DNA from: Azadirachta indica
Lineage: Eukaryota; Streptophyta; Magnoliopsida; Sapindales; Meliaceae
Direction: 5' to 3'
Length of the DNA stretch: 64,000 bases
NCBI GenBank assembly: GCA_022749755.1
Contig: CM040453.1
Span: 456,102 to 520,101, forward strand
In this document: in pieces, positions 1 to 12,305 of the stretch
How the letters are laid out: the number at the start of each line of letters is the position of its first letter
How positions within the stretch are numbered: position 1 is the stretch's first letter
The notes under the pieces: generated by a model
Seen by the model: only the letters and a program-made list of their open reading frames with translations
Told to the model about the DNA's origin: nothing
The model's database searches: none
Program-made: the position numbers and the translations under genes

Positions 1-890
1 GAGCAACAAATCCATAAAAATAGAATGCAATAATAATTTGTTTGATCCATCATACTTCTCACTGCACACTGTCAGTGCAGAGAAACCTGGCAGGATCACT
101 GGGTATTACTATAGGAAGCTATTTTTGATCCACCAATGGCTTTAAATGCCAAGATGAGAACATAATGGTTTAATAAGATGGTTATATATCTTGACACACA
201 ATAATCTCTACAACAGCTTCCACCATACATTACCCACTAGCTATACAGAAGCTCCTGATTTTTTCTTAGTAAAGACTAAATCATTGGACAATAAAATTCT
301 GAAGAATTCCCCAAAACCATCAGCTATACAGAAGATTCATAAAACAACCCACAGAAAGTGCTCATTGTAAAACCAACTTATTGTCAGAATAAAGCCATAT
401 AGACTAAAACTGAAGATCCAGATCTTAAGCCTGATTCACTTCAGAATTTCTGGACACACCCAAGCTAAAACTAAGCTTACAAAAGAAGAGGAATTCTATT
501 ATGTGTGAATTTACTTTTCATTCTTTACAATCATTTTTTCCAGAGACTGAATTCATTTTCACTAACTTTTCTCATCTCATCACTTTGTCCAGCCAAAGTC
601 TCTTCAAAGAATGCATATACATATTTGATGTCACAGCACTTTGTGTCAAGGTTATCTTCAAACTACAACTTCTGCTTGATGACCAACAATTCTACTTTTT
701 CGTAATGGATTACAATCATCACATATATTGACTTCATACAACCTAAACAAAATCTAGGCCCAACAAAATTCCATGTCATAAAAAATCCACTAGATAGTAA
801 AACATGCTGCCAGAGGATAATGATAAACGGAGAAAATGGAAAACATTCCAACAGAAGAAACACAGAATGCAAAAGAACACTGGTTCATAC
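1..890. other. Left edge: probable intron or 3' part of PRP38, no recognisable exon
   Basis: The fifth PRP38 exon ends at a good donor at 890/891 with two bases of a codon left over, so the gene should continue to lower coordinates on the minus strand. I looked for an Arg/Ser/Asp-rich exon on the minus strand here and found none. The short open frames on both strands have no family resemblance. The remaining PRP38 exons probably lie outside the window. Confidence 0.4.
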
Positions 891-2145
891 CTGTATCTGT
901 AACTGTCACGGTCACGGTCGCGTCTTCTATCTCTATCTCTATCTCTATCTCTTTCCCTTGTTGGGCTTCGCCCATGGTGATAATCCTGTTAACATACAAA
1001 AAACAGGTCAAAAACAAAACTTATGTAACAAAAACAAAAAGAAAAAGAAAGTAACCATTTATCAGGGAAGACATGATGTGAACCTTTTCGTAAGTCCCGT
1101 CTTCCATTACATCATCAAGCTGATCATTCTCATCTTTCTCTTCTTCTTCCTCAAAATCATCTTCTAAAACACTCTTTCGAGGTTCCAGAGCACCAACAGT
1201 CTCAAGGTTCCATCTATAGGAAAAAGAAACATAGGATATCCAATCTGTTATCCAACCCACAACATAAAAACACTTCTTATGACAATACCAATGCAACCGT
1301 TACCAACTTTTAATGCATTTTTAATCTCATTATGCAGTAAATTTTCAGCTGAGAACCGATGCCTGAAGCCATTAAACCAAACCAAAGAACTACACTCGCA
1401 ATAAGTAAATGAATCAACAGCTAAAAAGTATTACCGTTTCTTAATGCGAGGCAACGCGATGTCACACGAATAATCTTTCGTCAGAAGTTCATCAATCACC
1501 TCATCCACATGAGTCAAAGAAAATCCTAAAACAAGTTGTGAAAAAAAAATGCGCATATTAAGTTAGTATCCATCCATCAAGATAATTAAAGATTAAAAAA
1601 AAATTAAAACCACAACAAAAAAGTTGAACAGATTAAAACTTACTCCCATCAGCTAATTTTTGCCTCAATTTTCTGTAGTCATTATATAATGGCTCGAGGT
1701 AACGATAAATATCAATATCAGTCCCCGTAAGTCGCAAGTAAAACGCACCCAGAACGCGTACATATCTGCAACAAAGAGCCTAATAAGCAAAAAGCCCCCA
1801 AAAACTAAATACTAAAATAAAGTTGTGTTTCTTCATTTTTTTTTTTTTAGCTTACTTGTAATCATCATTTTTGATGAACTCAACAACGATATCTTTCTCC
1901 GGCTGGATCTGGAGCATTTTCATGATGAGACACATGAACGGCGTCGGTTTACGGTTGCCGCCAAAGGTGCCCCCGAGGTGGTCGAGTTCCATGGCTTTGT
2001 CGACTAACGTCTCCGCTGTCAATCCAAAACATTGTTCTTTCCAGTAAGTGTTCTGGTAAATCTTCGACCGAACGATTTTCTCTACAAGGTTTTGTGGGTT
2101 CGTTCCTCGTATGCTCTTCGCTGCTGGGTCCGTACGGTTCGCCAT
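891..2145 (-). CDS. PRP38: Pre-mRNA splicing factor PRP38 (5' part, 3' end beyond window)
   Basis: PRP38 is a tri-snRNP-associated factor needed for spliceosome activation in the nucleus. Five coding exons are visible on the minus strand: 1856-2145, 1644-1765, 1435-1525, 1084-1213 and 891-985. All have GT-AG borders and phases that keep one frame. The protein starts MANRTDPAAKSIRGTNPQNL and carries the conserved core including GGTFGGNRKPTPF, LGAFYLRLTG and DEVIDELLTKDYS. An acidic stretch (EDDFEEEEEKDEND) follows, then Arg-Asp dipeptides encoded by a GA-rich hexamer repeat at 905-960. The ATG at 2145 is chosen because it gives the exact family N-terminus; the longer open frame upstream has no similarity. 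The codon split at 891 and the missing RS/RD tail show the gene continues off the left edge. Identification is confident; only the C-terminus is unseen. Confidence 0.93.
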
Positions 2146-2888
2146 ATTTCTCGAGCTCTCAGGAGAAACGGAGCTAGGGATTTGTTGTATAAGAAGGATG
2201 GAAAGTGTGGATGAAACGGCAGCGTTTATACAGCGGCTTTGATTTAAAGCATTTACTGTAGAACGCTTAGAAAAATAAGAAATATTCTTTTTGTTGTATA
2301 ACTTGATTGTTCCATTTAACAAAGAAGACCTGAGTTTGTTTTAACTTTAGAAATAATTTTTTAGAAAAAAAATAAGTTAATAAATCTTATAAAACAAACA
2401 ATTTTCTTCATTATAGCAAACAATTTAGTAAGACATTCCAATTTTTCGAATTTCTCTACCACAACCACAAAGTTATGTTATAAAAAGGCTATAATTTTCT
2501 ATACATACTGTAATATTAATAATAAAGAAGCAACTAATTACATTTCTGCGAATGAATAATAATATGAAAATCCGCAGATCTCATATTGTTAACAGGGAAA
2601 CATAAAAGATAAGACAAAATCTTAGATTGAGGCCATCAAAAGAAATCAAAGATTGTGTTTATTAACACAAGAAAGAAAACAATAAATACAGTTAATCATT
2701 TGAAAGAACAAGACACTCGGGAAAAATAAAATAACAAATAGGTAGGTATTTAAAACTAGAGTAACTAAGTATAGAAGAATGTGTATTATCTCTACTAATT
2801 AATATCCTAAAACTTACCTTTTGATATGGGGAAGAAACTAATATCCTAACAATCTACAAATACAGTCAGATTTAGATACAAGTTCATC
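2146..2888. other. Spacer between PRP38 and the TOPLESS-related gene
   Basis: AT-rich spacer holding the PRP38 5' leader and promoter (right after 2145) and the 3' UTR of the minus-strand TOPLESS-related gene (left of 2889). No coding potential seen. Confidence 0.6.
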
Positions 2889-5800
2889 TCATCTCTGTAA
2901 TTGATCTGGTGTGTGGTTGCTTGTCGTAGATGATGATGTTGTCCGTCCATTCAGCATCCCGTTATCTGCAGGTGGAGTCACTCCCCATTTCCCTTCGGAT
3001 TCTGAGGGTTCCATCACTTTTACAGATCCATCTGTCAACCCCACAGCAAATTGGTTGGGTTCAAGGGGATGCGCCGCAACAACAAGTGGGTACACGGCTT
3101 GGCTTCTGTTGTCAAATAATGTTATATCCCATTAGCAATAATTTGAAGTCTCATAATAGTATAGTATGCATTTTAAGGAAAGCTGTAATGCTCCGACTTA
3201 CCCGTTTAACACTGACTGCGACAGATATGTGGATGGAGCAATCTGGCATCTTAGTCTGAGGGTATCGGCTTCAAACACCCCAATATTACCATCACAAAAG
3301 GTAGCATAAACTAATTGGCTGTTACAAGAGTATACAGCGCAAGATATGGGTGCAGATAATGCATCTTGGGGTACCCACTGAAATGGAATAATAATGAATA
3401 ATAAGCATGATTTGTCTTGCAGTTAATTGCAAAAACACAACCAAATACTTAAGTGGACTATGAAGTACATACCTGCCGAATGCGTTCCATTTTGGAGGCA
3501 TCATATATAGCTAATTGTGTCTCATGAACTACTAGCATGCGAATCTGATCAGTGTGGAAGTATACTCGTGTATCACCAGTAGGCTGTTTTCCAGCAGGAA
3601 TTTGAATCGCAACTGATTTCCTTTTCTCCCATGTATCAATGCTCCACACACAAAGCTGCACAAAAATGTTACAATTTTAGCAAGTTATAAATTGACAAAA
3701 ACTGTTAAGAGCTGGAAAAAAAACCGATTCCAAGTACCTGAGCATCAGCACCTGACGAAACCAAAATATTAAGACTGGTGGAAAAGGCTAAACCAGTTAT
3801 ACGCTTCTGGTGGCCCTTCAATTTTGATTTCACCTACAATAAGCAAATGAAATCACATCAGCCGGAGCTTGAGAGAGGGCAAATCCCAGAAAATAATAAG
3901 AGATAAGGCAGTCTTAGTAAGTAATCACCTCATCCACCCTAACATTGTATATGTGGATGGTTGAATCCTCCATTCCAATGGCTATGATGTTATTATCCTG
4001 GGGGTGAAATGCTAGGAAGGTTGAAGCCGGGGGAGGTGACATGAAAGTTGTCATTACCTGCAAAACAAACAATTCATGAAGAACTAAATTTCCAAGAGTC
4101 ACCATAGTAGCAAGACATCATTGAGCAGGCATACCTTAAATGTCATCATGTTAAACAATGAAACCTTTCCACCAGTAGCTGACATTACATACGAGTCATT
4201 CTTAGAGAGCGCTATGCATGGAACTGCTTCTTCAAGGTTAACACCTGAGACATCATTAGTCATAAGAAGACCACTGCTTGGTAGCCAATGTTGCGGGACA
4301 ACACTTGCAGTGGCCTTTAAATACTAACCGACATCAGATATCACTTCGGGTACAAAAAGTTTCATTAAACATGTAGACGTTAAACAGAAAGATTACTTTA
4401 AATAGTATCTTCCAAAAAAATTGCTGGGTCTATCTGTGCAATTTATTACCTTTCCACTCGGATTTTGTTCATTTCGGGGCCACTTCCACAGCTTTTGGAC
4501 ACCATTTGAGCCAAGTGCCAAAATGCCAACAGCAGAGTTTGTATATAGAAGCCTAACAACCTGGACGTAAACGCAACAGTTGAAGCATGAAATGGTAAAA
4601 GAAAATTTATATCAAAATAACTGTCTGAAGATGTTTTAACCCACCTTGCTAGATGCATCTGTGCTCTCAGGCAGGGTAACTAACCGGCACTGGCCGCTAT
4701 CCACAATTTCGGCTAACTGCCAGGGCTTGGGTTTCTCGGTAACATCATCCACAGTTCTGGGCTTATCCATGCTTCTACTTCCAGGATCAACTCCATTCTT
4801 AAATAGGAAACCATATGAACAAAATTAATGTTAGGCCAATAGAGGACTTAGCTAAGCCGCAGAAGCTAAAATTAACAGGATACAAAAATTCAAGTAAGCA
4901 GAATGGCCTAAGCATGAGGGGGAAAAGGAATTCATGCTATTTTTAAGCAAAATAAACTATTGCAGATACAATCAGGAAAAGCATTTAAAAGCATGGTCCC
5001 CACACATCAGGAATAATGCCCAATTATAAAACATTAGATTCACAACCAGCAAACGAAACCCAAAGTTGCCACCACAAACATGCAACTAATACACTAGTTT
5101 TTACTCAAGAAAATATAAAAACAAAATCATAAGGTAGAAGTACATAGCTGACTTACAATGATTGGAGATGGTCTGGCAGGAGAGTTCCTTTCCACTTTAC
5201 AATTAACTGGACTGGCACTTGAAACAGCAGAACTGGCAGAGACCTAATGAATAGACACAATAGAGCAACCAACAGATATCAGGATATGAATATTGTCAAA
5301 GAAACAACTAGAAAGGGTAACTTGTTCTCACCTTAATTGCGGCACCTTCAATAGGTGTTCTCAGTGCTTCAAAAGGCGGATTCTCAATTGCTCTTAGGGA
5401 CCTCAGACCTACAGCATTAGCAAGGATCTTGAATCCATTGTCTGCTGTAGTAACCGCTAGCAGATTTCCTTCTTTACTAAACCTTAATCGAGGAAGACTC
5501 TGATGAAATTAACATGATGATGTAAGTCCTAAGCCAAAAGTAGTAGTATTTTGCTGAGATGCCAGGGTCAAAAATGTTAACTTACCGGTAGTCCACCGTC
5601 TGCATCGGTGCTGGTGAGAACATTGATATTGTCCATGTCCCAAAACTTTATCTGGCTGTCTTCACCAACAGCCAAAAAGTGATTTTGGATTGTGTCAAAC
5701 TGCACTACACCAGCAGACTTCTTTCTAAACCCAGCATAGGTTCTCTTTATTGTTCCTTCACTTTCATTCCACTCAACCAAGAAAGAGTCCCCATCTTTAC

Positions 5801-8800
5801 TTGTTCCACAAGAGAACAATCTGAAAAAAAAGAATCATAAAAAGAGGATATGAACCTAATATAAAATATAACAAGCACTACATTGTCAGCTATTTGAGTG
5901 TTCAAAAATGAAAAATAGATCCAGGAAAAATGAACGAAAATAAATTTTCCCACTCCTAAATTATTAAAGATGACATCTCTGACTCCAAAGATCTTACCTG
6001 CTTCCATCAGCACTATAAAGCATAGTAGTGCACCAGTGGCCAGGAGCATCATAGTCGACTCTGGAACCCATATTGTCATACAACCACGCCTTTATTTTCC
6101 CATCAATGGCAGTTGAAAATATGAACTGCAGATTCAGAATGTAAGATTAAAACCAGTGAAACACGGATGCACTAGAACTAGGTCAAAGAATTTGAGAATA
6201 ATCAGCAAATGACAGCATTAGAAACCAATTATTTACAGCAGCTACCAGTAGTACCATATCTGAACATCCAAGCACTCAATGGATGCTGGCATCATTATTA
6301 TAATTGACAAGTGATTATGGTGGGAAGAACCATAAATATTTTCCCAGACACCCACCAAAAAGATTCCAGATAAAATGAAACCTTCGTATTGATACCTCCC
6401 ATCCTAAGGTAATGAGACATTAATAACAAAAGTTGATGCCTTTAAGTTATATTAAACAGATCATATCTGATATTTAACATCATAAAGTGCACAAAGCAAA
6501 AACCAATAAGCTTTTTCCATTGACTGGCATACCTGAATGTTCTCTTTGTGATGAGGACAAATGGAATACACTGGTGCCTCATGACCTTCAAAGTTAAACA
6601 GTTTCCGTCCCGTCAAATCCCATACCTGTTTCACTAATTTCATAAATAATCGTAGAACTGGCCATTTAATCACAAGCTTCTTGATGAGAATTTCTGTCCT
6701 AAACCTTGATTATCTTGTCATCTCCACAGGTAACGACACATAGTTGTTTGTTTGGATGAGCAAAAGCCAAGTCATTTACACCTCCAACATGAGCATCAAT
6801 CTGTAATGACAGAGATGCAAGCCAAGTTAAAAAATTACAATTTTCAACCAAAAAATGGTTAAAGTTCCAATTTCCATGTTGTAGCTTAAATGGAAAAATA
6901 TCCACTGACCTGTAAATGCTGGCGTAAATCATTTGATCCAGCATAAGCATACAACTGAATTAAATGTTTGGTAAATGCAACCCCTGCAGCAAGAAAACCA
7001 TATAAGATACAAACTTGGCACCTTAAAGAACTAGTTTGCATCATAGGACACTTACCCACAAAACTTCCATCTGGACTCCATGCAACACGGCTGACAGAAA
7101 TTGGTACATCTTTGACAATGGAAGCCTGTAAGAAACTCTCAATTTTTGAGACAAGAACACAACGGAATATAGGATATTCAATAAATTCCACTAGAGTTTG
7201 CACACAACATTGTTGTAGCACATATAAAATCCAAATCCATCACAAATTAGTAATATAAAAACCTGAAATGGCAATGTACAAGTTGCCATATCCCAAATCT
7301 TGAATGGCTTTGAAACCAGCCTATCCCGCATTGCAAGTTCCCAGAGTGTAATCTCACCATTACTGGAACCAACTGCTCAAATGACAATAGAGGCAAGCAA
7401 ATGAATGCAAATGCTTTAACCTATTTGATCAGAACTTATCTATAAAATCACTCTAATAAAAAGGATGAACTCTCATACCAAGGAGCAGTGTTTGGTGGGA
7501 AGGATGAAAATCCATGCTAATTACAGTTGAGCCTTGAATCAAAGTCACAGCCACTGTCCTTGGCAGGTCATCCAGTGACCAAGTTTGCTGTCGAGATGTT
7601 GAATATGTAACCTGAAGATTAAAGCATAAAGGTCCAAACCAGTATTGGTAGTTACTACAAAGTAAACAGATCTTACAATTGTTTGGTAGCAGAATGTTAA
7701 AAGAGATTGTTAATTATCCCAAAATTGTGAATATGAAACAAGAGAATTTTGAAACTACCTCCTCCACAGATTGAGTAGGACGCAACCGTTTCATAAGTTG
7801 TTCATGCTCGGGATTCTGATAATCAACCATTCCTGGAGTCGGAGGTGTTCTTGGATGCTTCAAGACCGAAACTAGTCAGATAAAAAAGTAGACATTGTAA
7901 GCATAAGTACACCACTGGGATATACTTCATAAACATAACTAAAACTCAACTTGGCAGCTCATTCTTATCTCATTTCATGGTTGGACCTTCTAGGTCTTCC
8001 AGATGAATTAATGCTAAGTCATTCCACCAAGGCACAGTAAACAATGGGACAAATATTACCAGAACCTTCAATTATAGACTTAAGAAATGGGAAAAATATT
8101 ACCAGAACCTTCAATTATAGACTTAAGAAATAAAGATTAGAAGCATCTAAAAGAACATTACACATCTATTCAAGACATACACATATTAGCAATAATGGTT
8201 CACTTTGGAAAAAAGAAGTAATAAGTAACTAAACCGAAAGCTAATCAACACAATTTCTAAGCAGCCATGTCCCTGTTGCTTTGTCCATCTACATCTCAAA
8301 GCTCTTATATCTAACTAAATGCCCAACTCCATCTCAACTGAAGTTTCTAACCTTGATTTTGTGGAACAGGTATGGATGATGCAGTAACAACAGCTGCTTG
8401 AACAGACGAAGATGCAGAAGCATTGGCCATCCAACCTGCCAAAGCACTTGCATTTGCAGCAGCTGCGGTAGGCGGAAAAGGCTATACAAGATAAAATGTA
8501 TCAGTCAATGTTTTCAAAATTAGCACATCAATCTGGTTTACATACATTTAGAAAAACTAAGATGTGAGCATCATACATTGTGTGTTCCAAGCGAAGTATA
8601 AGAAGCAGGCTTTGCAACCGCTGCAACAGGAAGATTGACAGGTGTAGGTGCAAGTGGACCATTTGGAGGTGTACATGTGTGGTCAGTAAACAAAGTCTTA
8701 ATGTCAGGGTTTGGCCTCGGGTTCTTGCATAGCTGGTGCTGCCAGTTCAAACTGCATAGAGGAAGTGCCCATGTATCGAGTACCAGAAAAATATTAATAG

Positions 8801-10904
8801 GAAACAATAAAGTAAATAACTGAAACACTTTCTCTGAAATGAGAACAACACGCAAAAATGACAGCAGACTAGTAAAGGAATGCAGTTTCCTCTTTTCCAT
8901 CTAAGCATGGAGGCATAAGAGGGAACACAACTCCAGTTTTCACAAAAAATGGCTATTCTTCAATAATTAAATGAGCACAGAATGTTTCAACATAATACAA
9001 GTTCAAGAAAGTGGACTCAAGCTAAGCTAAGCTAATCTGATAAGGTAGCCACACAAAAAAACAACAAAGTTCCACCCAGAAAAGAGTAAGACACAAAAAG
9101 AGTATTTGGGTTGCTTCTTTTAGCACAATGACTGACTGACTGACAGAAAAATGGAGTGAAATCAAAAAGAAAACAGAGAAACAATAATATGCCTTATACC
9201 CAACAATATATCACTTTACCTCTGATTGATTAGAGTCCGCAATCTTGACGACTTCAGGGTGGGAAAAGTAAGCTTATCACGGAAAAGGGGGTTTGCTTCT
9301 ATGAGTTTTTTGAGCTCTATCAACATTATGCCACGAGCTGTCTTAGTGTCACCATACTTGGACAGCTGCTCATTTTCCCTGTATTAAAATCCGGGAAATA
9401 CAATTACATAAAACATATTTAGATAGTACCAGTGTCATCAACTCAAGAATTTACATCAAAAAGGCAACACCATAAATACATTCCTACTAATAACACTTAA
9501 AAGCACATGGATCTATCAAGAGACAATCCTCTGTAGGGCCAGTAAGAGAGCATTGGAAAGGTAAAGTAATAAATAAAAGTATTGAAGCTTCGGGGTTCTT
9601 CGCCTAAGTTAAGTTTTTAACTCAAATTCAATTAAATAATCAGCAACCAAATTGATCATAGACAGAACCAAATTATCAATTATACTTTGCTATCTAAGAG
9701 ATAAACATGGGCAACCATTCATGTTGGAAGGGGAGTACAGAAACGAATTTACCTGAAATTGGTGAGAGTTAACAGCTGCGTAATTTCTTTGTATAATTCC
9801 TCATTAAATGTCGAGAACACTTTCAAATCATTCACTAATATATCAACTGCCTTTGCCTTGTCTTGCCTGTAATATCAATCAAACAAATTACAATCCTCCA
9901 ATACAACGACAGAACTATAAATAATTTTAAATAATAAGCATAAATTGCTTATACATACCTATCAAGCGCCTCAAGATACTTCTGCTTTCTAATTTCAAAG
10001 AATATCTTCATCGAATATCTGTTATCATCAACTTTGGTAAATCCCGATAAGTATTTCTCAACCTCTTCCCAATCTCCAGCTTGAACTTTCTCCTCAAAGT
10101 ACTTCATGTTGAAGAAAAACCCCGATTCTTTCTCAAGCCTACCACCAAAAACCAAAGAGAAAATTTTACACAAATATCCATTTCCAATTAAGTAATTATC
10201 ATTTAAAATCAAGATGACGTCCACTCACTTACTCTCCACTGAACCAAACCTATTAAAATGACCATTTTGGTTAAGTTCTAAACATTTACTTGTCTAACGA
10301 GGTTCTTGCTAATTGCTGGCATGCTTTTTATTAATTTAAACTAGAGGGTGCAATGGGGACTTCCTAGAAAGTACGGTTGAGTGCTCATGAGCGGAAGCGC
10401 TTCATGAAAAAGCACTTTAAAATTAATCTTTCAAAAAGTACTTTGCAAATTCTTTTCTTATTAAAAAGTACTTTTACAAAAGCACCTATGAACTGCTTCT
10501 CCAAAAAGCATAAGCAAATTTTAGCTCACAAAGCACTTCAACCAAATTATACAAAATTAACACAAATTCTGTACAACCAAAACGACGCAGCCACAAGCAC
10601 AAAAACAAGAAACAAAATCCTAAAATATGAAAGACATCCAAAATCCTATTTCTCCCCCAAACCCAACCCAATATCACAAAATTCCTAAATTTAACCCTCC
10701 AAAAATCTCATAATTTCCGAAAAAACCCCAAAACAATACAAATCTAACAAAACCGTCCTCCGAATTCAACTGATATAGCAAAATTTAAAAAAAAAAAAAA
10801 GAGAGAGAGAGAAAAAGCCCATACTTGTGAACAGACTCCTTGAACTTCTCTTCTTCGAGAAACTGAAGTATAAGAAACACCAATTCCCTGCTCAAAGACG
10901 ACAT
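2889..10904 (-). CDS. TOPLESS-related transcriptional co-repressor (TPR4-like)
   Basis: TOPLESS/TPR proteins are nuclear Groucho-type co-repressors. They bind EAR-motif repressors (Aux/IAA, JAZ-NINJA, BZR1 and others) through an N-terminal LisH-CTLH domain and recruit histone deacetylases. Twenty-five exons: 10825-10904, 9959-10138, 9753-9866, 9220-9378, 8577-8751, 8352-8481, 7759-7871, 7479-7611, 7263-7375, 7056-7125, 6910-6983, 6705-6800, 6533-6625, 5998-6125, 5586-5820, 5332-5499, 5157-5243, 4645-4797, 4450-4560, 4135-4314, 3929-4057, 3738-3833, 3473-3655, 3202-3377, 2889-3105. They total 3393 nt, or 1130 aa, the usual family length. It begins MSSLSRELVFLILQFLEEEK (LisH), continues into CTLH/CRA (FTKVDDNRYSMKIFFEIRKQ), then NWQHQLCKNPRPNPDIKTLF, a Pro/Ala-rich linker and two WD40 propellers from about residue 350. 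The end is SNHTPDQLQR. The linker phrases (TPVNLPVAAVAKPA, HPRTPPTTPGMVDYQ) fit the TPR2/3/4 side of the family; the exact member is from memory. Confidence 0.95.
8045..8130. repeat. 43-bp direct tandem duplication in a TPR-gene intron
   Basis: Two adjacent copies of a 43-bp unit (8045-8087 and 8088-8130) differ at about one base. They lie in the intron between the exons at 7759-7871 and 8352-8481 and do not touch splice signals. This looks like a recent replication-slippage duplication. Confidence 0.85.
10375..10560. repeat. Possible small dispersed repeat in TPR intron 1
   Basis: This intronic stretch repeats variants of AAAAAGCACTTT / AAAAAGTACTTT several times in both orientations. Similar AAGCACTT-rich sequence recurs near 22575-22605. 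That is typical of small non-autonomous hAT-like plant repeats, but I could not define ends or a target duplication. The open frame at 10377-10688 is a by-product with no family resemblance. Confidence 0.3.
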
Positions 10905-11159
10905 ATTTACTGGCTCAAAACAACCAATCGAACTCAAATTCCCGCAGTAAAATTTCACGAAGCTGCAATCGAAGTACTTCAGACTCCAAAATCCCTAATT
11001 TATATCACGAGTTTCGAGGATTTCTAGGGTTTCTAAGGCTGCGTAGAAGAAGATAAAGAAGAGAGAGAAGAGAGAAAGAAAGAAAGAAAGAAAGGGAGGA
11101 AAAAGAGAGAGAAAAATAAAAGACTCAGTCTCGCTATGTTCGATGCGTGGTACAGAGTT
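10905..11159 (-). promoter_or_regulatory. 5' leader and proximal promoter of the TOPLESS-related gene
   Basis: Immediately upstream of the start codon. On the plus strand there is a purine-rich GAAA/GAGA tract at 11051-11115, which reads CT/TTTC-rich in the gene's sense, typical of plant 5' leaders. No TATA box was clear. Confidence 0.4.
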
Positions 11160-12255
11160 CTTTCCTTTTCTACTGACCCATCTGTGATAAGCACAACTGC
11201 TTATCTAAATTTCGTCCGCTACTTATCATTCCGATGATCTGGTTATCATAACCTGTCAGGATAGGTGGTGAGGCGGATTCCAAACCACTAATTCAAATTT
11301 AGTGAATATTCGCTACATAAGTCCAGTGGGCCCTCCCTGTCTGTCATTTTCATTTTTTGGCAATTTTGGGATTCAGTTTTTTTTTTAAAAAAAAAAAAGG
11401 GAGAAAAGAAAAAACTGAGAACTGTTTTCCCACGAATTTGTGGTTTCTTTTTCTCGCGTTGGAGGAATCCCACGCGCAGTCGATGAGATTGGCACCTTGC
11501 CTTGTCTGGTTCTAGTGTAGTAAGCGTGGCCTCGTTGAACTTTTTTTTATCGATAAACAAAATTCTAAATTTAAAATTTAAAAATTTTTCGACTTTTGAC
11601 TTTATTTCCAATTTTTGTTTTATTTATGTAACATTACATTTACATTGGTTGAATGACAATCAAATTCTGCTCAATATTAATTTTAATCAAACCAAAGCTA
11701 TCACAAGAATTTGAAAAGAACAACTTAACATTCACATTATATAGTTAAGAGATTAAAATTAATATTAAGTCAAGTTTAAGTTTAATAAAACATTTGGTGT
11801 TGCTATCTAAAGTACATTTATAAGATATCTTATCAACAAAATATAATGATAATATTTGAATTCATGAGTTATTTTATGTATTTTTTTAATACTGACACGA
11901 TTTATTGAATAAATCTCATTTTGGCATTCATAAAATAGTTTTTATTAATTTTAAAGTAATTTATTGATACAAAAATGTGGAGGAGAAGAGCTAAAGGGCG
12001 GAGGTCCATTGAGATTAGTGTGGTCTTCGGGACAGCAGATTCAGATTGTTTTAGACAGAAAATGATGAGGATGTTAATGAGTCAGGACCGTTAGTTACCG
12101 CGTCCCTTACTTTGCTTGAGCTTTTGAGTTTTCACAAGACAAAGACTAACAATGCAATGCCCACATTTAAATTAATCGTGCACTATCCGTGTAAGACAAA
12201 TCCCTTTTCTAACACTGCTACAGTGGGGCCCGCCGTCTTCTCTAATTCGTAGATG

Positions 12256-12305
12256 GGATTATAACATGTCTGAGTTTTGAGGATTATAACATGTCTGAGT
12301 TTTGA
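12256..12305. repeat. 25-bp perfect tandem duplication
   Basis: The unit GGATTATAACATGTCTGAGT plus TTTGA occurs twice in immediate succession (12256-12280, 12281-12305). It is simple local duplication in intergenic DNA. Confidence 0.85.

Noticed and set aside
820..1167. Plus-strand frames opposite PRP38 exons
   Set aside because: They are antisense shadows of the Arg-Asp repeat and acidic exon.
10377..10688. 103-residue frame in TPR intron 1
   Set aside because: Lies wholly in an intron with AAGCACTT-type repeats; no family resemblance.
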